Assembly: GCA_036307445.1 (NCBI GenBank)
Contig: JAXJXP010000010.1
Coordinates: forward strand, 1-64,000
Reading direction: 5' to 3'
Length of the DNA stretch: 64,000 nt
Source of the DNA: HGM11525 sp036307445
Lineage (GTDB): Bacteria > Bacillota > Clostridia > UBA1381
Shown: positions 1 through 7,894 of the stretch, one piece after another
How the letters are laid out: each line of letters begins with the position of its first letter
How positions within the stretch are numbered: position 1 is the stretch's first letter
The notes under the pieces: model-generated
What the model saw: the letters and a program-made list of their open reading frames with translations, nothing else
Databases searched by the model: none
What the model was told of the DNA's origin: nothing
Program-made: the position numbers and the translations under genes

Positions 1-9
1 GCTTCTTCC

Positions 10-50
10 AAAACCTGAATGATACCGAAGGTATGGTTCAGGTTTTTTGT
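10..50. terminator. Intrinsic terminator of a gene before the window
   Basis: A ten-base stem, AAAACCTGAA (10-19) against TTCAGGTTTT (37-46), with an inner ATACC/GGTAT stem, is followed by a T-rich stretch. It probably ends a plus-strand gene lying left of the window. A-rich sequence on the other side means it could work in both directions. Confidence 0.75.
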
Positions 51-58
51 TTTGAAAA

Positions 59-195
59 GGAAGATGATGGGCGAGAACCATGGTGAGATCGCGAAGTCCC
101 CAAGAAGCCGAGTGAAGCGAAGGCTGATTGGTGGACGCAGCATACAAGCGAACGAAGTGAGTCGCTGCCCAACATCAGAAGCCAACATCCTTCCA
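59..195. repeat. Intergenic segment with nested inverted repeats
   Basis: The 310 bases before the first gene hold a terminator (10-50), this segment, and the promoter and operators of the next operon. Nested inverted repeats are visible: GGAAGATG (59-66) against CATCCTTCC (187-195), GATGATGGGC (63-72) against GCCCAACATC (167-176), and a GCAGC/GCTGC arm inside. It may be a small palindromic element or the remnant of one. I see no believable coding sequence. Confidence 0.35.
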
Positions 196-210
196 AATGG
201 CAGGGTTCAA

Positions 211-234
211 CTATTTAGAAAAATATCTAAATAC
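211..234. promoter_or_regulatory. Upstream operator (24-bp imperfect palindrome)
   Basis: The core TATTTAGA...TCTAAATA matches the perfect palindrome at 267-290, with mismatches only at the outermost pair and near the centre. It lies just upstream of the -35 box at 238. The pair of sites around one promoter is best explained as binding sites for the ArsR-family repressor encoded next. Confidence 0.7.
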
Positions 235-237
235 CTA

Positions 238-266
238 TTGACATTGAATACTATCAATGTTATAAT
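238..266 (+). promoter_or_regulatory. Consensus promoter of the sdpR-sdpI-like operon
   Basis: TTGACA (238-243), a 17-bp spacer and TATAAT (261-266): a perfect housekeeping promoter. It is clamped between two operator palindromes, so it should be strong when free and shut when both are occupied. Confidence 0.85.
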
Positions 267-290
267 CTATTTAGAAATATTTCTAAATAG
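267..290. promoter_or_regulatory. Downstream operator (24-bp perfect palindrome)
   Basis: CTATTTAGAAAT followed by its exact reverse complement, directly abutting the -10 box and covering the expected transcription start. A protein bound here would block initiation. The sequence differs from metal-sensor operators I know. Confidence 0.75.
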
Positions 291-310
291 ATTTACAGAG
301 GTGATGTAAT

Positions 311-580
311 ATGGGAATGAACGAAACGCTAAAGGCGGTATCCGACCCCGTAAGAAGGGATATACTTCGGATGCTAAAGGACGGCAGAAAGTCTGCAGGG
401 GAAATTGGCGAACAATTCAACCTCACGGGTGCTACGGTTTCTTACCACCTGACGAAACTAAAAAAAGCAGACCTTATTACAGAGCAAAAATACAAAAACT
501 TTATCTATTATGAATTGAATACGTCAGTATTCGAGGAGATAATAAAGTGGATTTATGATTTAGGAGGTAATATAAAATGA
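311..580 (+). CDS. ArsR-family winged-helix repressor, SdpR-like
   Basis: An 89-residue single-domain winged-helix protein. The opening (ETLKAVSDPVRRDILRML) and the recognition-helix region GATVSYHLTKLKKADLI are typical of the ArsR/SdpR group. No cysteine or histidine cluster is present, so a metal sensor is unlikely. In Bacillus, SdpR is an autorepressor sequestered by its membrane partner SdpI. The stop overlaps the next start by four bases and the next gene is SdpI-like, so the same circuit is likely, with two palindromes around the promoter as its operators. The start follows AGAGGTGATG at 296-305. Confidence 0.85.
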   Translation: MGMNETLKAVSDPVRRDILRMLKDGRKSAGEIGEQFNLTGATVSYHLTKLKKADLITEQKYKNFIYYELNTSVFEEIIKWIYDLGGNIK

Positions 581-1188
581 AATTTATAAAATGGAAAAGC
601 CTTATTATAACCTGTATTGTTTGTCTGTTACCCATACTTTTAGGAGTTGCACTGTGGAGTAAATTACCGGAGAGTATGGCAATCCATTTTAATATTTATA
701 ACGAGCCGGACAATTTTGCATCAAAAGGATTAGTCGTATTCGGGATTCCTTTGCTGATGATGCTTTTGCAGATTTTTTGTTGTGTAATAAACGACATAAA
801 TTCCTCAAAGCACGGTTTACGGAAAAAGTTTGAATATGCTACAAAATGGATAATCCCTATAATGACTCTCATTTTACAGACCGCAACGTTAGGTCTTGGA
901 CTTGGATGGAATATTGATGTAAGAATTCTTGCGTCTCTAATTGTGGGAGTAACATTTCTTGTTATAGGGAACTATTTGCCAAAGCTTGATTATATCAAAG
1001 ACTATGACATAGATACCCAAAAGGCAAGAAAAATCAACCGTTTTATAGGCTTTGAAACGGTTATTATGGGTTTATTCTTTATTATTAGTATATTCTTTCC
1101 TCCTGTGGCGTCGCTGGTGTGCATTTTTCTTTTAATTCCGTATGCAATTGTTAGTGCTGTTTATGGGCTTGCAGTAGGAAGAAAATGA
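577..1188 (+). CDS. SdpI-family membrane protein (DUF1648/SdpI)
   Basis: A 203-residue integral membrane protein with about six hydrophobic segments (near 8-29, 47-72, 90-108, 113-131, 158-178, 180-199). The N-terminal part, with PILLGVALWSKLPESMAIHF, matches the DUF1648 region found before SdpI domains. In Bacillus, SdpI gives immunity to the SdpC toxin and holds SdpR at the membrane. No toxin gene is adjacent, so here it may instead sense envelope stress or a foreign peptide. It is translationally coupled to the repressor (ATGA overlap). Operon membership is clear; the ligand is unknown. Confidence 0.85.
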   Translation: MKFIKWKSLIITCIVCLLPILLGVALWSKLPESMAIHFNIYNEPDNFASKGLVVFGIPLLMMLLQIFCCVINDINSSKHGLRKKFEYATKWIIPIMTLILQTATLGLGLGWNIDVRILASLIVGVTFLVIGNYLPKLDYIKDYDIDTQKARKINRFIGFETVIMGLFFIISIFFPPVASLVCIFLLIPYAIVSAVYGLAVGRK

Positions 1189-1205
1189 ATTGGATAACAA
1201 CTGTT

Positions 1206-1234
1206 TTGACAGACATCATTATATGTGATATAAT
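1206..1234 (+). promoter_or_regulatory. Consensus promoter of the stalk-cyclophilin gene
   Basis: TTGACA (1206-1211), 17-bp spacer, TATAAT (1229-1234). It begins 18 bases after the sdpI-like stop, so the next gene is an independent unit. Confidence 0.8.
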
Positions 1235-1262
1235 AAATTCAAAATAATAAGGGGTTACTATT

Positions 1263-2318
1263 ATGAGAAAAATTTTAGTATGGCTATTGGTGTGTATAAA
1301 TACTTTTATCTGCATAGCAATGCCAATATATGCACAATCCGAGATAAAAGTTACAGTCAATGGTGAGTTGGTTGTGAGCGATGTTCCTGCAAAAACGTTC
1401 TCCGTATACGATGAGGAGGGTAATTACGTTGGCGATAGGGTGATGCTCCCGTTGCGTGCAGTTGCCGAAAAGCTAAATGCAGATGTATATTGGGACGGAG
1501 AAACGTCCGGTATTGTATTGTACAAAAAGAACAGACTATGTGTAATGTGGCTTGATATGGACACGGCGTTCTGTCTTGACGGTCTTTCTCTTGAAAAAGC
1601 CTACCAAATGGATATAATGCCCACTGCTGTCGAGTCCCGAACACTTGTCCCTGTAAGAGCTGTAGGCGAAATTCTTGGTGCAAATGTAGAGTGGATAAGA
1701 GATACAAGAACTGTAGAAATTACGGCAGACCTTAGCGAGTGGGAAGACAATGCCGGCATCGCAGGGCAATGCAATGTCTACCAGCAGATATTGAGTGTTG
1801 GGTATGATGAATATAAGAGCTATGCAAATGGTACAATTGAAAAGGTAACCGGCAAATTTGTTCTTGGTTCGGGTGAAGAAATAAAATTCGAGCTTTATCC
1901 GACGCTTGTACCTGAAACCTGTGCAAATTTTGTAAAGCTTGTAAATGAGAAATTTTATGACAACACTATTTTCCATCGGGTAATTAAGGATTTTGTCGCA
2001 CAGGGCGGTGGCTTTGATGCAGAGGATAAGGAGAAGCCGTCAGAAATGGTATTTGGCGAATTTATTATGAACGGCTTTTTAAACCTTATACCGCATAAGA
2101 GAGGTGTGATTTCGCTTGCAAGACCAGATAGCTATAATGGCGGCTCATCACAGTTCTTTATTGTTCAGAAGGAGTCCGCTCATCTTAACGGCTATTATGC
2201 TGCTTTTGGTTTTGTAACAGAGGGAATGGACGTGGTGGACAAAATTTGCGGAACGGAAACTGACGAAAACGACAGGCCTACAATGCCAATTGTAGTGAAA
2301 CAGGTTATAATTGATTGA
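1263..2318 (+). CDS. Secreted stalk domain-cyclophilin fusion (peptidyl-prolyl isomerase)
   Basis: A 351-residue exported protein. Residues 1-25 form a signal peptide ending MPIYAQS. Residues about 28-155 hold two copies of the copper-amine-oxidase N-terminal-like ('stalk') pattern: VMLPLRAVAEKLNADVYWDG, then TLVPVRAVGEILGANVEW. Residues about 190-351 are a cyclophilin-type isomerase with the conserved FHRVIKDFVAQGG and SSQFFIVQ motifs. The stalk part probably mediates surface attachment or protein contacts while the cyclophilin helps fold exported proteins. It has no lipobox, SLH or LPXTG signal, so the mode of retention is unclear. AAGGGG precedes the ATG at a normal distance. Confidence 0.88.
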   Translation: MRKILVWLLVCINTFICIAMPIYAQSEIKVTVNGELVVSDVPAKTFSVYDEEGNYVGDRVMLPLRAVAEKLNADVYWDGETSGIVLYKKNRLCVMWLDMDTAFCLDGLSLEKAYQMDIMPTAVESRTLVPVRAVGEILGANVEWIRDTRTVEITADLSEWEDNAGIAGQCNVYQQILSVGYDEYKSYANGTIEKVTGKFVLGSGEEIKFELYPTLVPETCANFVKLVNEKFYDNTIFHRVIKDFVAQGGGFDAEDKEKPSEMVFGEFIMNGFLNLIPHKRGVISLARPDSYNGGSSQFFIVQKESAHLNGYYAAFGFVTEGMDVVDKICGTETDENDRPTMPIVVKQVIID

Positions 2319-2350
2319 TAGCGTGGACATAATAGCCTTGAGGTGATAAT

Positions 2351-2512
2351 ATGCCCAAGGAGGAAAAGAAATATAAAACCCCGCCTGTTAAGGGACTTTT
2401 CGATAACGAGATTGAAAGACCGATATCGTCAATTTATCCTGTAATAGACACAGACTTGGCAAGGGACAACATTGAAAACGATTTGCCCGATTCTGAGTTG
2501 CAGGATTTGTGA
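2351..2512 (+). CDS. Small charged protein of 53 residues, unknown function
   Basis: The reading frame starts MPKEEKKYKTPPVKGLFDNE and ends PDSELQDL. GAGGTGAT lies at a good distance before the ATG, and a strong inverted repeat follows the stop at 2545. The protein is hydrophilic, with a basic N-terminal third and an acidic C-terminal third, and has no cysteine or membrane segment. It starts 32 bases after the stalk-cyclophilin stop, so it is probably co-transcribed with it. I do not recognise the family. Confidence 0.6.
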   Translation: MPKEEKKYKTPPVKGLFDNEIERPISSIYPVIDTDLARDNIENDLPDSELQDL

Positions 2513-2544
2513 AAAAACTGCTCAAAACAGTTAATTTTGTGGAT

Positions 2545-2582
2545 TTTACGCCCGTGTAAATAAAGGTTTACACGGGCGTAAA
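2545..2582 (+). terminator. Strong inverted repeat, probable terminator
   Basis: A perfect 16-bp inverted repeat, TTTACGCCCGTGTAAA (2545-2560) against its complement at 2567-2582, with a six-base loop. The T-tract after it is poor, so termination is inferred mainly from position. Confidence 0.6.
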
Positions 2583-2609
2583 TTTATAAATATTTCGAGT
2601 TTATAAATA

Positions 2610-2638
2610 TTGACAGATTGCTGCCGAAATGATACAAT
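2610..2638 (+). promoter_or_regulatory. Promoter of nagA
   Basis: TTGACA (2610-2615), 17-bp spacer, TACAAT (2633-2638). The expected transcription start near 2645 lies after an in-frame ATG at 2629, which rules that ATG out as the nagA start. Confidence 0.8.
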
Positions 2639-2670
2639 GTAAAGAGAGATACATAATGGAGGGGATTGCT

Positions 2671-3813
2671 ATGAAAGCAATAACAAACGGCAGAATTATT
2701 CTCAAAGACAGAATAGTTGACGGAAGCGTTCTTTTGTACTCGGATGTTATTGAGGGAATTGTCTCGCCTGATATGATTCCTGAGGGCAGCGAGATTGTTG
2801 ATGCAAAGGGCGGTTATGTTGCGCCGGGACTTATAGATATACATATTCACGGATATCTTGGCAAGGACGTATGCGATGGTGAGGAGGAAAGCATCAGAAC
2901 TATCGCAAGCGGTATAGTTAAAAACGGTGTTACAGGATTTTTACCGACTACTATGACCGAAGATATGAAGGTAATAACAAAGGCGCTGGAGGTTTGCAGA
3001 AAGCTGAAAGATGAGAGCAAAACGTGGGCAGGCTCTGCAATTCTTGGTTGCCATGCCGAAGGCCCGTTTATAAGCGAGGCTAAGAAGGGTGCTCAGGATG
3101 CAAAATACATATTAAAGCCTGATGCAGCATTTGTTAAGAAATATGCTGATATTATCAAGACAATCACTCTTGCGCCGGAAACAGATACAGAGGATTTTGC
3201 GGCGATAAGAGAAATCACACGAGATACAGACGTTGTAGTATCTATGGGACATACGTCTGCTGATTACGAAACTGCAATGAGAAGTACGGCGGCAGGTGTA
3301 AAACACGTTACACATTTGTTTAATGCAATGACACCGCTTGCACATCGTGCGCCGGGCGTTGTTACAGCAGCACTCAAATCAAATGTCAGCTGTGAGCTTA
3401 TAGTTGACACCTTCCATGTACTACCTGAATTTTATGACATTCTCTGGCAATTAAAAGGCAGAAAAATGTGCTTTATCACCGATTGTCTTCCTGCGGGTGG
3501 ACTTCCGATGGGCGAGTATATGCTTGGCGGACAGAAGATAATCTATCGTGATGTTGTATGTCGCTTGGAGGATGGAACTGTGGCAGGAAGTGTTCTTCAG
3601 CTAAACAAGGGCGTATGGAATGTGTACACCAACTCGAATATTCCGCTTTGGGAGTGCGTAAACGGTGCATCGCTTAACCCTGCTACAACAATCGGACTTG
3701 AAAAGACAAAAGGCTCACTTGATGTGGGCAAGGATGCGGATATTATTATCACCGACGGTGAATTTAATGTAGAAAAGACAATAATAGGAGGAGAGATCAG
3801 ATATGAAGCTTAA
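2671..3813 (+). CDS. nagA: N-acetylglucosamine-6-phosphate deacetylase
   Basis: Removes the acetyl group from GlcNAc-6-phosphate to give glucosamine-6-phosphate, in amino-sugar catabolism and wall recycling. The 380-residue length is typical. Family motifs are clear: DIHIHGYLG metal-binding stretch, CHAEGPFIS, MGHTSADYE, HLFNAMTPLAHRAPG and the catalytic-aspartate region FITDCLPAGG. The start at 2671 follows GGAGGGG (2658-2664). A longer frame from 2629 would begin upstream of the transcription start. It overlaps the following kinase-like gene by 11 bases. No glucosamine-6-phosphate deaminase (nagB) is nearby. Confidence 0.95.
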   Translation: MKAITNGRIILKDRIVDGSVLLYSDVIEGIVSPDMIPEGSEIVDAKGGYVAPGLIDIHIHGYLGKDVCDGEEESIRTIASGIVKNGVTGFLPTTMTEDMKVITKALEVCRKLKDESKTWAGSAILGCHAEGPFISEAKKGAQDAKYILKPDAAFVKKYADIIKTITLAPETDTEDFAAIREITRDTDVVVSMGHTSADYETAMRSTAAGVKHVTHLFNAMTPLAHRAPGVVTAALKSNVSCELIVDTFHVLPEFYDILWQLKGRKMCFITDCLPAGGLPMGEYMLGGQKIIYRDVVCRLEDGTVAGSVLQLNKGVWNVYTNSNIPLWECVNGASLNPATTIGLEKTKGSLDVGKDADIIITDGEFNVEKTIIGGEIRYEA

Positions 3814-5179
3814 GGTGAATGCAAAATTAGACCCGAAATTTGAACCGTTGTCAGTGGTTTGCAGAGAAATGCGCGAGGCTACAAAGGATAACGGACAGGA
3901 TATCGTAATTGCGATTGAAAGAAACAAGGGGTATACAACTACATATAAAACACGTATCTATCCCGACGGAACAGGCCATGATGACCAAAACTTTGCATTT
4001 GTTGAAAGAATGACAAAGTCGCTTTTGTGGGTTGCTGGTGGCTACAAAGTAATAATCGCAGGCAGTGAGGTTGTAGGTAATAAGATTAAGGAAGCTTACA
4101 CAGATGGCGGTTTGAGAGATTTTGATGTTCATTTTATGGAAAGAGTTTACGAGCAGCCATTTACAGTAGAGGTTTGCTCACTCGAAAATGCTCCTAAGGA
4201 TAAATCAGCTGCAGCTCCTATCGGCAGACATTTGGACGGTTGCAGAATAGGCTTTGACGCAGGTGGCTCTGACAGAAAGGTGAGCGCAGTTATAGACGGT
4301 GAAAGTGTATATTCCGAAGAGGTTGTATGGTTCCCGAAAATTAATCCAGACCCTGACTATCACTATGAGGGCATCTTAAATGCAATGAAAACTGCCGCAT
4401 CACATATGCCGAGAGTTGATGCAATCGGTGTTTCAAGCGCAGGTGTTTATGTTGATAACCGCATAATGGTTGCATCCTTGTTCCTTAAGGTAAGCGATGA
4501 GGACTTTGATAAAAAGGTTAAGAATATGTACATTGATGTTGCAAAGGAGATTGGCGAAAATATTCCTATCGAGGTTGCAAATGACGGTGATGTTACGGCT
4601 CTTGCAGGTGCTATGGACCTTAATGATGACTCTGTTTTGGGCGTTGCAATGGGAACAAGCGAAGCGGGCGGATATGTTGACCCGCAGGGCAACATCACAG
4701 GCTGGCTCAATGAGCTTGCGTTCGTACCGGTTGACTTTAGCAAGGACGCTATGGTTGATGAATGGTCGGGCGACTACGGTTGCGGTGTTAAGTATTTCTC
4801 ACAGGACGGTGTAATTAAGCTTGCGCCTTTCGCAGGTATCGAGCTTGACGAAAACCTTTCACCTGCAGAGAAACTGAAGGTTGTTCAGGGTCTTATGAAG
4901 GACGGCGACGAAAGAGCAGTTGCTATTTATGATACAATCGGTGCTTACTTCGGTTATGCAATCGCATTCTATACAGAGTTTTATGATATTAAGCATGTTC
5001 TTATTATGGGACGTGTAACTTCAGGAGAGGGCGGAACGCTTATTCTTGAGAGAGCGCAGGAGGTTCTTGATACAGAATTCCCCGAGCTTGCAAAGAAAAT
5101 CAAGCTTCACATTCCGGATGAAAGCTCAAGAAGAGTCGGACAGTCTGTTGCTGCTGCAAGCTTGCCGGAAATCAAATAA
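3803..5179 (+). CDS. ROK-like sugar kinase with an N-terminal extension
   Basis: A 458-residue protein whose C-terminal two thirds look like an ASKHA/ROK sugar kinase: phosphate-1 motif RIGFDAGGSDRKV (148-160), a VANDGDVTALAGA stretch (258-270) where the catalytic Asp is expected, and phosphate-2 motif GVAMGTSEAGGYV (280-292). About 140 residues precede the kinase core, unlike classical 300-residue ROK kinases, and the usual zinc-site CxCGxxGC motif is missing. Overlap with nagA suggests phosphorylation of N-acetylglucosamine or a related wall sugar to supply NagA. The role of the extension is unknown and kinase activity is unproven. Confidence 0.7.
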   Translation: MKLKVNAKLDPKFEPLSVVCREMREATKDNGQDIVIAIERNKGYTTTYKTRIYPDGTGHDDQNFAFVERMTKSLLWVAGGYKVIIAGSEVVGNKIKEAYTDGGLRDFDVHFMERVYEQPFTVEVCSLENAPKDKSAAAPIGRHLDGCRIGFDAGGSDRKVSAVIDGESVYSEEVVWFPKINPDPDYHYEGILNAMKTAASHMPRVDAIGVSSAGVYVDNRIMVASLFLKVSDEDFDKKVKNMYIDVAKEIGENIPIEVANDGDVTALAGAMDLNDDSVLGVAMGTSEAGGYVDPQGNITGWLNELAFVPVDFSKDAMVDEWSGDYGCGVKYFSQDGVIKLAPFAGIELDENLSPAEKLKVVQGLMKDGDERAVAIYDTIGAYFGYAIAFYTEFYDIKHVLIMGRVTSGEGGTLILERAQEVLDTEFPELAKKIKLHIPDESSRRVGQSVAAASLPEIK

Positions 5180-5189
5180 TATGACTAAA

Positions 5190-5224
5190 ATTATAACACA
5201 CCTTTCGGGGTGTGTTATTTTGTT
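5190..5224 (+). terminator. Terminator of the nagA operon
   Basis: Stem ATAACACACC/GGTGTGTTAT around a TTTCG-type loop, followed by TTTGTT, directly after the kinase-like gene. Confidence 0.8.
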
Positions 5225-5257
5225 GCATCCAATCACAAATACAACTAATTATATAAA

Positions 5258-5285
5258 CAAAACTGCACCTGATGGTGCAGTTTTT
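5258..5285. terminator. Bidirectional terminator between convergent genes
   Basis: Stem AAAACTGCACC/GGTGCAGTTTT with T-runs on both strands. It closes tmcAL on the minus strand and backs up the nagA-operon terminator on the plus strand. Confidence 0.8.
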
Positions 5286-6524
5286 CTATCTTTTCTTTGT
5301 TTTTATATTCCTTTTGGTTTTCTTCTTTTTTGGCGTCTTTTTTTGTTTTGGCTTGATCTCGTAGTCTTCAGGACGTACATAGATAGGACTTGTTGTAAAA
5401 TCAAGGCCGCGTCTAACACCTCTGCAGATGGAAGAAAGCTCGGTAGCGCGTACCTCTGCATTAAACATAGGTGAATTTTTCTTATAATCAGCAGCCTTTG
5501 TAATGATTGGCAGCCTTGTTTTGCTTTGTATGGATTTAAGAATTTCTCTGCCCTTGTCGTTAAATGCAAGAACTCTTATATACTGCGGTTTTGAATTAAC
5601 AAGAGTGCCGTCTATATCAAGAAGAGCGGACATTATGGCACGACGAAGTCTTGCATGAGTAAACTGTTTTGAGCAAGCATGATTTATTATATCGTCAAGC
5701 GAAGTCGCCTGAGGAGTTGCACGAAGTATTCTTGTTACCAGCTCGGGAGGAGCATCAAATACAGAATTAAAAATTCCCAGCCCCTTTACACGCAGCATAT
5801 ACAAAACAATCGCATCAAAAATCTTGCGGTCAAACATTGTAGCATCGTCATAAAGATAGTGAGTTGTTTCGGGGATAAATTCGGAAATATGCTTGTTTTC
5901 TTCAAAAATATCTCTGATTGCGTTACCGGATGCAAAACCATTTGATGGTGCTGTGTCGTTATGATGAGCAAACTTTCTCATTAGTGCGTGAGGCTTGATT
6001 TTGCTCTTTGATTTGATTATTGATTTTATGTATTCTATGCCTAAGATGTTGTTTGGCTGGTTTATAAGCTCAGCAGGGATTGTTCCTACATAAGCGGACA
6101 TATGGGCTAATTTATATCCCATTCCTGCACGCAGATTTTCCCTTATGCGCTCGGAAATTTCCGGGGTTTCATTAAGCATAATCTCTGCAGCACGGGTAAG
6201 TGATTCTGTATCTCCGCATTCACTGCCAAACCACAGGGAATTAACAACCTTTAAGGAATCAAGAAGGCTCACTGCGCCTTTGGCAAAAAGCTCGGCAGGC
6301 GCCAAACTGTAAACGCACGGCAGCTCTATTACCAAATCCACGCCGCCGAGGACTGCTGCCTTAGCACGCAGAAATTTGTCAAATGCAGCCAATGAACCGC
6401 GCTGAACTACGCTTCCGCTCATTACTGCAACAACAGCATCGCATTCCTCTCTTACTTGTGAAATCTGAAAAGCATGACCGTTATGAAAAGGATTATATTC
6501 GGCGATTATACCACCAATTTTCAT
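5286..6524 (-). CDS. tmcAL: tRNA(Met) cytidine acetate ligase (TmcAL)
   Basis: Makes N4-acetylcytidine at the wobble position of elongator tRNA-Met from acetate and ATP. The N-terminus is diagnostic: IIAEYNPFHNGHAFQI carries the nucleotidylyltransferase HxGH-like signature (NGHAF), followed by AVMSGSVVQRG and DLVIELPCVYSLAPAELFA. The length, 412 residues, fits the YlbM/TmcAL family. The last 25 residues are an unusually lysine-rich tail (KQKKTPKKKKTKRNIKTKKR), which could aid RNA binding. It is a single-gene unit on the minus strand. Confidence 0.92.
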   Translation of the reverse strand: MKIGGIIAEYNPFHNGHAFQISQVREECDAVVAVMSGSVVQRGSLAAFDKFLRAKAAVLGGVDLVIELPCVYSLAPAELFAKGAVSLLDSLKVVNSLWFGSECGDTESLTRAAEIMLNETPEISERIRENLRAGMGYKLAHMSAYVGTIPAELINQPNNILGIEYIKSIIKSKSKIKPHALMRKFAHHNDTAPSNGFASGNAIRDIFEENKHISEFIPETTHYLYDDATMFDRKIFDAIVLYMLRVKGLGIFNSVFDAPPELVTRILRATPQATSLDDIINHACSKQFTHARLRRAIMSALLDIDGTLVNSKPQYIRVLAFNDKGREILKSIQSKTRLPIITKAADYKKNSPMFNAEVRATELSSICRGVRRGLDFTTSPIYVRPEDYEIKPKQKKTPKKKKTKRNIKTKKR

Positions 6525-6616
6525 AAAAAAATACCCCTTGTTAATAATTCATATATTATTATATCAAATAAAAATAAATTTGTATAGTATTATTTTTAAA
6601 ATAGTGTACATAAATA

Positions 6617-6645
6617 TTGACAAAAAATATGAAATGCGGTACAAT
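6617..6645 (+). promoter_or_regulatory. Promoter of nifS-nifU
   Basis: TTGACA (6617-6622), 17-bp spacer, TACAAT (6640-6645). I see no IscR- or Rrf2-type palindrome that I could assign with confidence. Confidence 0.8.
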
Positions 6646-6706
6646 AATATAGACAACATATGAATAATCGCTCATATGTTATTGCTATACAAAGGAAGTG
6701 ATTAAG

Positions 6707-7876
6707 GTGAATAAACCTGTATATATGGATAATAACGCAACTACAAAGCTTGATGGGAGAGTTTTTGAGGAGATGAAGCCGTATTTTACCGAGATTTACG
6801 GTAATGCTTCGTCTAAGTTTTACGAAACGGGCAGGAAGGCTGAAGCTGCAGTTGCTGATTTTCGTGAAAGAGTGGCGAAAGAGCTTGGTGCAAAAGCGAA
6901 TGAGATTTACTTTACCGCATCCGGCTGCGAGGCTGATAATTGGGCTGTAAAGGGCATTGCAAACGCATATAGAGAAAAGGGAAATCACATTATAACAAGC
7001 AGCATTGAACATCATGCGATACTTTCCTCTTGTGAATTTTTGGAGAAAAACGGCTTTGAGGTAACATATCTTCCTGTTGACAGCGAGGGACGTGTTAAGC
7101 CTGAGGACGTTGAGGCGGCAATTACAGACAAGACAATTCTTATCTCGATAATGACTGCCAACAACGAAATCGGAACAATCCAACCGATAGCAGAGATTGC
7201 AAGGATTGCAAAAGAACATAAGGTGCTTATGCACACTGACGCCGTTCAGGCGATAGGACATATGAGAATAAATGTAACTGAGCTGGGTGTTGATTTGTTA
7301 TCTATTTCGGCACATAAGTTCCACGGACCAAAGGGTGTGGGTGCTCTGTACATCAGAAACGGTGTAAAGATTTCAAACCTTATTCACGGTGGCGGACAGG
7401 AAAGAGGCAAGCGTGCTGCAACTGAGAATGTTGCAGGTATGGCAGGACTTTGCAAGGCGTTGGAGCTTACCAATGCAGATTTGGATAAAAATATTGAAAA
7501 GATGACAAAGCTTCGGGACAGACTGATAAAGGGCATCAGGGACAATATCCCAGAATGCAGATTAAACGGACCCGAAAAAGAGGACAGACTCTGCAATAAT
7601 GTAAACTTCTCGTTTAAGTATATTGAGGGCGAATCAATACTTATGATGCTTGATATGTATGGAATTTGTGCATCGAGCGGCAGCGCGTGTGCGTCAGGTT
7701 CGTTAGACCCGTCTCACGTTCTTCTGGCAATAGGTCTTCCGCACGAGATTGCACACGGGTCGTTAAGACTCTCCGTTTCAAACGAAACAACCGAGGAAGA
7801 GGTTGATTATGTAATAAAAACGCTTCCGCCAATTGTAGACAGATTAAGACAGATGTCCCCGCTATATGAGGGATAA
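6707..7876 (+). CDS. nifS: Cysteine desulfurase, NifS/IscS type
   Basis: A PLP enzyme that takes sulfur from cysteine for Fe-S cluster assembly. The 389-residue protein starts at GTG 6707 (VNKPVYMDNNATTK) after AAGGAAGTGAT. A second in-frame GTG at 6698 falls inside that ribosome binding site. PLP lysine is in SAHKFHGPKGVG (about Lys204) and the sulfur-relay cysteine in SSGSACASGS (about Cys328). Followed after 18 bases by the NifU scaffold, the usual two-gene layout in clostridia that lack a full isc or suf operon at this locus. Confidence 0.93.
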   Translation: MNKPVYMDNNATTKLDGRVFEEMKPYFTEIYGNASSKFYETGRKAEAAVADFRERVAKELGAKANEIYFTASGCEADNWAVKGIANAYREKGNHIITSSIEHHAILSSCEFLEKNGFEVTYLPVDSEGRVKPEDVEAAITDKTILISIMTANNEIGTIQPIAEIARIAKEHKVLMHTDAVQAIGHMRINVTELGVDLLSISAHKFHGPKGVGALYIRNGVKISNLIHGGGQERGKRAATENVAGMAGLCKALELTNADLDKNIEKMTKLRDRLIKGIRDNIPECRLNGPEKEDRLCNNVNFSFKYIEGESILMMLDMYGICASSGSACASGSLDPSHVLLAIGLPHEIAHGSLRLSVSNETTEEEVDYVIKTLPPIVDRLRQMSPLYEG

Positions 7877-7894
7877 GGAAAGGAATGACTAAGT

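Noticed and set aside
19..309. Open frame of 96 codons before the ArsR-type gene
   Set aside because: It starts inside a terminator stem, runs through the promoter and both operators, has no ribosome site and looks unlike a protein in composition.
6596..7261. 221-codon open frame antisense to nifS
   Set aside because: It lies opposite a certain gene, is Cys/Leu/Phe-rich as expected for an antisense shadow, and has no ribosome site.
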